Below the pieces are notes generated by a model, which was not told the origin of the DNA, did not search any database, and saw nothing but the letters and a program-made list of their open reading frames with translations. This document shows, piece by piece, positions 20,157 through 22,934 of a stretch of 22,934 nt of DNA. Both the position numbers and the translations under genes were made by a program. Every line of letters starts with the position of its first letter. Positions within the stretch are counted from its first letter, which is position 1. The stretch is from contig CAZBBB010000044.1 of assembly GCA_964490005.1 (NCBI GenBank), positions 1 through 22,934 of the forward strand, written 5' to 3'. Origin of the DNA: CAZBBB01 sp964490005 (lineage in GTDB: Bacteria > Planctomycetota > B15-G4).

Positions 20157-20163
20157 AGGAGGG
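20156..20163 (+). promoter_or_regulatory. Ribosome site AAGGAGGG overlapping the upstream stop
   Basis: AAGGAGGG begins with the last base of the preceding TGA (20154-20156) and lies 7 nt before ATG 20171. It fixes the start of the next gene and supports operon expression. Confidence 0.7.
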
Positions 20164-20170
20164 TCGGAAC

Positions 20171-21565
20171 ATGGGTTTCCCGAACGGAATGCTTGCGGCC
20201 ACCGCCGCCGTGCTGCTGCTCGTCCGCGCGACGAACGCGCAGGCGCCGACGATGTATCGCGCGGAGTACCTCGGACCGGCGATCAGCGCCGCCGCCATGA
20301 ACGAGTCCGGCGCCGTCGTCGGCAGCACGTCCCTGGGCGGCGCCATCCGCGGCTGGATCGCCGGACCGGGGGCGCCGGTCACGGCGCTGCCGCTGCCCGC
20401 CGGCCATCTCAGCAGCTTCGCGCACGACATCAACGACGCCGGCGTGATCGTGGGCGTCGTCAGCACGTCGACCTCGCCGGAGTTCTTCGGCGAGGCGGCG
20501 GCCTGGACGCCCGACGGGGCCGGTGGCTACGTGATCTCCCTGCTCGGCAAGCTGCCCGGGCACCAGACGAGCGCCGCCGTCGCGCTCAACGACGTCGGCG
20601 ACATCGTCGGCCACTCGACGCTCAACGGCTTCCGCTCCCCGGTGCTGTTCACGGCTCCGGGCGGCGTGCTCGATCTCGGCTCCACCGGGATCTTCGACCC
20701 GCACTCGATCAACGACGCGCGCGTGCTGGTCGACAGCTCCTTCGTCGTCAAGACGCTCGATCTCGACACGATGGTGGCGCAGTCGCTGGGCCTGCCGACC
20801 GGTCCGCCGAGCTACATCGCCACCGACAGCGCCAAGATCAACGCGTCGGGACAGGTGGCCGGCCTCGGCATCCTGGCGACGAGCACGAGCTGCGATCGCG
20901 TGGCGGCACGCTACACGCAGGGCGTCGGCTGGCAGGTCTTCAGCGGCTGCGGCACCGCGAACGGCGCCTACGATCTCAACGACCGCGGCGACGTCGTGAT
21001 GCGGCTCAACGTGGCGCCCTACGTGCGCTTCGAGGGGCAGGGCACGTACCGCATCGAAGACCTGATCCTCGAGGATGCCGGCCACTGGTACGTGATCAAC
21101 GGCTACGGCCTCACGATCAACGACACGCGGCAGATGGTGGTGGCCGCGAATCACGCGACGAGCGGTCAGAGCGGGCTGCTGTTCCTGCACCCGACCGAAG
21201 GCGTGTGCCAGACCGACCTCGGATTCGGCGGTCCGGGCGGGCTGTCGCTCTCCGTCTGCGGAGGCGACCTCGCCACGGGCACGAGCGCCGAGCTGCAACT
21301 CACCGGCGCCGTACCGGGGCAGCCGGCCTGGCTGGTCGCGGGCCTCTCGGCCAACCCGACATCGTTCAAGGGCGGCACCCTGGTGCCTCTGCCGATGCTC
21401 GCGGTGCTGCCCGTGGTCGTCGGAGCGGGCGGGAGCGCCACGCTGGCGGACATCCCGGGGGGCGGCGGTCCGCTGGCCGCGTACGTGCAGCTCGTGCAGC
21501 AGGACCCGGCCCAGCCCGCGGGCTACGCGCTCTCCAACGCGGTGCGCGTGGAATGGCTGCCCTGA
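20171..21565 (+). CDS. Secreted HAF-repeat propeller protein with variant C-terminal domain
   Basis: ATG 20171 follows AAGGAGGG and gives 464 residues. The signal peptide is MLAATAAVLLLVRATNAQA. Seven repeats have the HAF ('probable extracellular repeat') pattern (I/L)N(D/E).G.VVG: AAMNESGAVVG, HDINDAGVIVG, VALNDVGDIVG, HSINDARVLVD, KINASGQVAG, YDLNDRGDVVM and LTINDTRQMVV. Later copies lose the glycine. Residues ~346-464 are a diverged version of the C-terminal domain shared with the three genes upstream: TSFKGGTLVP at 397-406 in place of APFKGG, and an end reading ALSNAVRVEWLP. It also carries two cysteines, Cys346 and Cys363 (CQTDLGFGG...SVC), which could form a disulphide in an exported protein. 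It is the last gene of the operon and converges on the sulfatase-like gene with a 12 nt gap. Function unknown. Confidence 0.87.
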   Translation: MGFPNGMLAATAAVLLLVRATNAQAPTMYRAEYLGPAISAAAMNESGAVVGSTSLGGAIRGWIAGPGAPVTALPLPAGHLSSFAHDINDAGVIVGVVSTSTSPEFFGEAAAWTPDGAGGYVISLLGKLPGHQTSAAVALNDVGDIVGHSTLNGFRSPVLFTAPGGVLDLGSTGIFDPHSINDARVLVDSSFVVKTLDLDTMVAQSLGLPTGPPSYIATDSAKINASGQVAGLGILATSTSCDRVAARYTQGVGWQVFSGCGTANGAYDLNDRGDVVMRLNVAPYVRFEGQGTYRIEDLILEDAGHWYVINGYGLTINDTRQMVVAANHATSGQSGLLFLHPTEGVCQTDLGFGGPGGLSLSVCGGDLATGTSAELQLTGAVPGQPAWLVAGLSANPTSFKGGTLVPLPMLAVLPVVVGAGGSATLADIPGGGGPLAAYVQLVQQDPAQPAGYALSNAVRVEWLP

Positions 21566-21581
21566 GACGCCGGGCGCTCAG
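21562..21581. terminator. Hairpin spanning both stop codons of convergent genes
   Basis: CTGAG (21562-21566) and CTCAG (21577-21581) pair, and CGC/GCG continue the stem past a bulged A. As at 12148-12165, both stop codons lie in the arms and no U-tract is present. Confidence 0.45.
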
Positions 21582-22934
21582 CCGTCGCGCTTGCCTTCCG
21601 GGATGAACTCGATGTAGCCGAGCTGGCGCAGCTCCTCGAGCACGGCCGGGTCGTCGAGGATCGTGTTGTCGCCCGAGGGCGGCTTGTGCAGCGCGTTCCA
21701 GCGCAGCAGCTCGTCGCGCAGGCCCTTGCGGGCGTTCGCCGTGCGCGAGCCCGGCTCGGGCGGCTGGGCGAGCAGGTTCACGCGCGCCTCCGGGTCGGCC
21801 ACCAGGTCGAAGAGCATCTCGGCGTTCTGCAGGAAGTCGAAGCGCTGCCGATAGGTGAACTGCTCGATGAGTTCGTCCTTGAGCGCGGGGTACTTGCTGT
21901 TGAACACGTAGCGGTACTGCGGCGAGCGGATCGTGAGCACCTCGCGTCCGCGCGTGCCGTAGGCGACGCGCTGCGCCTCGCTCGCGGCGGGCGGCGCGCG
22001 CCCCGGCGCCATCGACGGCGCGAGCGAACGCCCCTGGATCGTCGACGGCACCGGCAGCCCGAGCAGGTCGAGGATCGTGGGCGCCACGTCCTGCAGCTCG
22101 ACGAGCTGGTCGACCACGAGGCCCGGCTCGACCCGGCCCGGCGCGTCGACGATCAGCGGCACGTGCAGCACGCTGTCGTGGATCGAGTCGCCGTGCCCCA
22201 TGAAGTTGTTGTGCTCGAACAGCTCCTCGCCGTGGTCGGCGGTGAAGACCACCACGGAGTCGGCCGGCCGCAGCGTGCGGTACGAGCGCAGCATGCGGCC
22301 GACGTTGCGGTCGACGCCCGCGATCTCCGCGGCGTAGAGCAGCCACAGGTTGTGCAGCTGCGAGGCCGGCGGCGAGATGTCGTTGATCTCGAAGTTGTAG
22401 AGGATCGCGACCTGGTCCTTGATGAACTCGGCCGGCACGCCGGGCGGCGACAGGTCGGCGGGCGGCTCGTGCTCGCCGTGCGGGTCCATCAGGTGCAGCC
22501 AGATGAAGACCGGCGTGTCGGCCGGCGTCTGCGCCAGGAAGTCGAGCGCGTTGCGCGTCGCGCCCGTGTCCCACTCGTGCTGCGGGCGCGCCTTGTCGAC
22601 GCCGCACCAGCGCACGTCGAAGCCCTTGCCGATGTGGTCGTCGCGCGCCACGATCGTGCTGCACTGGTTGGTGATGAAGGCGCCCGTGCGGTAGCCCTTG
22701 CCCTTCAGCAGCATTCCCAGCGTGGGCAGGTCGGGCGGCAGGGCGCCGCCCTGGCCGACGATGCCGTGGCTGAGCGGCGCGACGCCGGTGAGGATCGTCG
22801 TGAGCGAGGGCAGCGTCACGCCGCGCGGCGCGAAGGCGCTCGCGAAGCGCGCGCCGGCGGCGGCCAGCGCGTCGATGTTCGGCGACTTCACCAGCTCGCT
22901 GCCGTAGCAGCCGAGCGCGTCGGCGCGCAGCGTG
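21578..22934 (-). CDS. Sulfatase/alkaline-phosphatase-fold hydrolase with Thr at the nucleophile position, 5' end outside window
   Basis: The frame is open to the window edge, where it begins TLRADALGCYGSELVKSPNI, the typical sulfatase start (DTLRAD.LGCYG). The first metal ligand Asp is probably just outside. Numbering from the internal GTG at 22891, Thr26 in VTLPSL sits where sulfatases carry the Cys/Ser of CxPSR, and the Arg is replaced by Leu. Metal-site motifs WLHLMDPHGE (131-140) and FTADHGEE (216-223) and the later HDSVLHVPLIV are intact. Without Cys/Ser it cannot be matured to formylglycine. Thr nucleophiles occur in relatives such as phosphoglycol or phosphoethanolamine transferases, so a phosphoester or transferase activity is as likely as sulfatase. 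The visible C-terminus includes the PQYRYVFNSKYPAL segment common in bacterial members. It ends 12 nt from the convergent HAF-repeat gene. Export cannot be judged. Confidence 0.85.
   Translation of the reverse strand, partial: TLRADALGCYGSELVKSPNIDALAAAGARFASAFAPRGVTLPSLTTILTGVAPLSHGIVGQGGALPPDLPTLGMLLKGKGYRTGAFITNQCSTIVARDDHIGKGFDVRWCGVDKARPQHEWDTGATRNALDFLAQTPADTPVFIWLHLMDPHGEHEPPADLSPPGVPAEFIKDQVAILYNFEINDISPPASQLHNLWLLYAAEIAGVDRNVGRMLRSYRTLRPADSVVVFTADHGEELFEHNNFMGHGDSIHDSVLHVPLIVDAPGRVEPGLVVDQLVELQDVAPTILDLLGLPVPSTIQGRSLAPSMAPGRAPPAASEAQRVAYGTRGREVLTIRSPQYRYVFNSKYPALKDELIEQFTYRQRFDFLQNAEMLFDLVADPEARVNLLAQPPEPGSRTANARKGLRDELLRWNALHKPPSGDNTILDDPAVLEELRQLGYIEFIPEGKRDG

Overview
This 22.9 kb window is chromosomal DNA from a very GC-rich bacterium. 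The gene content is typical of the phylum Planctomycetota: many secreted beta-propeller proteins, a shared C-terminal domain built around an 'APFKGG' motif, a sulfatase-fold enzyme, and a very long sigma-54 activator with a kinase-like N-terminus. The assignment is inference from gene content; no rRNA or other marker gene is present. No tRNA, CRISPR array, insertion sequence or phage gene was seen.

Layout. (1) Positions 1-618: the end of a cupredoxin-like/carboxypeptidase-regulatory-like protein. (2) 767/780-4165: two translationally coupled secreted propeller proteins (FG-GAP type, then a streptogramin-lyase/NHL-like type with a thrombospondin-3-like calcium loop). The first has a run of nine G at its start that puts its best start codon out of frame. 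(3) 4237-6002: a 54-residue small ORF and a phytoene-desaturase/retinol-saturase-like FAD oxidoreductase. (4) 7122-6031 (minus): a deoxyhypusine-synthase-family enzyme. (5) 7361-12151: a 1,596-residue sigma-54 activator made of a kinase-like domain, a long helical/TPR-like region, a GAF domain, an AAA+ domain with GAFTGA, and a Fis-type HTH. (6) 13940-12162 (minus), 14228-15700 and the 15901-21565 operon: five secreted proteins, mostly propellers. The four plus-strand ones end in variants of the same ~120-residue C-terminal domain. (7) 22934-21578 (minus): a sulfatase-family enzyme cut by the window edge, with Thr where sulfatases carry the formylglycine Cys/Ser.

How they may work together. 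Just downstream of the sigma-54 activator gene, all three transcription units that make secreted proteins have a -24/-12 promoter with correct spacing and orientation, each one base from YTGGCACGN4TTGCW. Between the divergent pair lies a cluster of inverted GTGGAC/GTCCAC repeats, about 75-90 bp from both promoters. The same 8-mer, GTGTCCAC, occurs twice more in front of the activator gene. My main hypothesis is therefore a local sigma-54 regulon: the activator senses an unknown signal through its kinase-like, TPR-like and GAF regions and switches on a set of exported propeller proteins that share a C-terminal domain. The promoters, repeats and domains are visible in the sequence; the regulatory link and the function of the exported proteins are inference.
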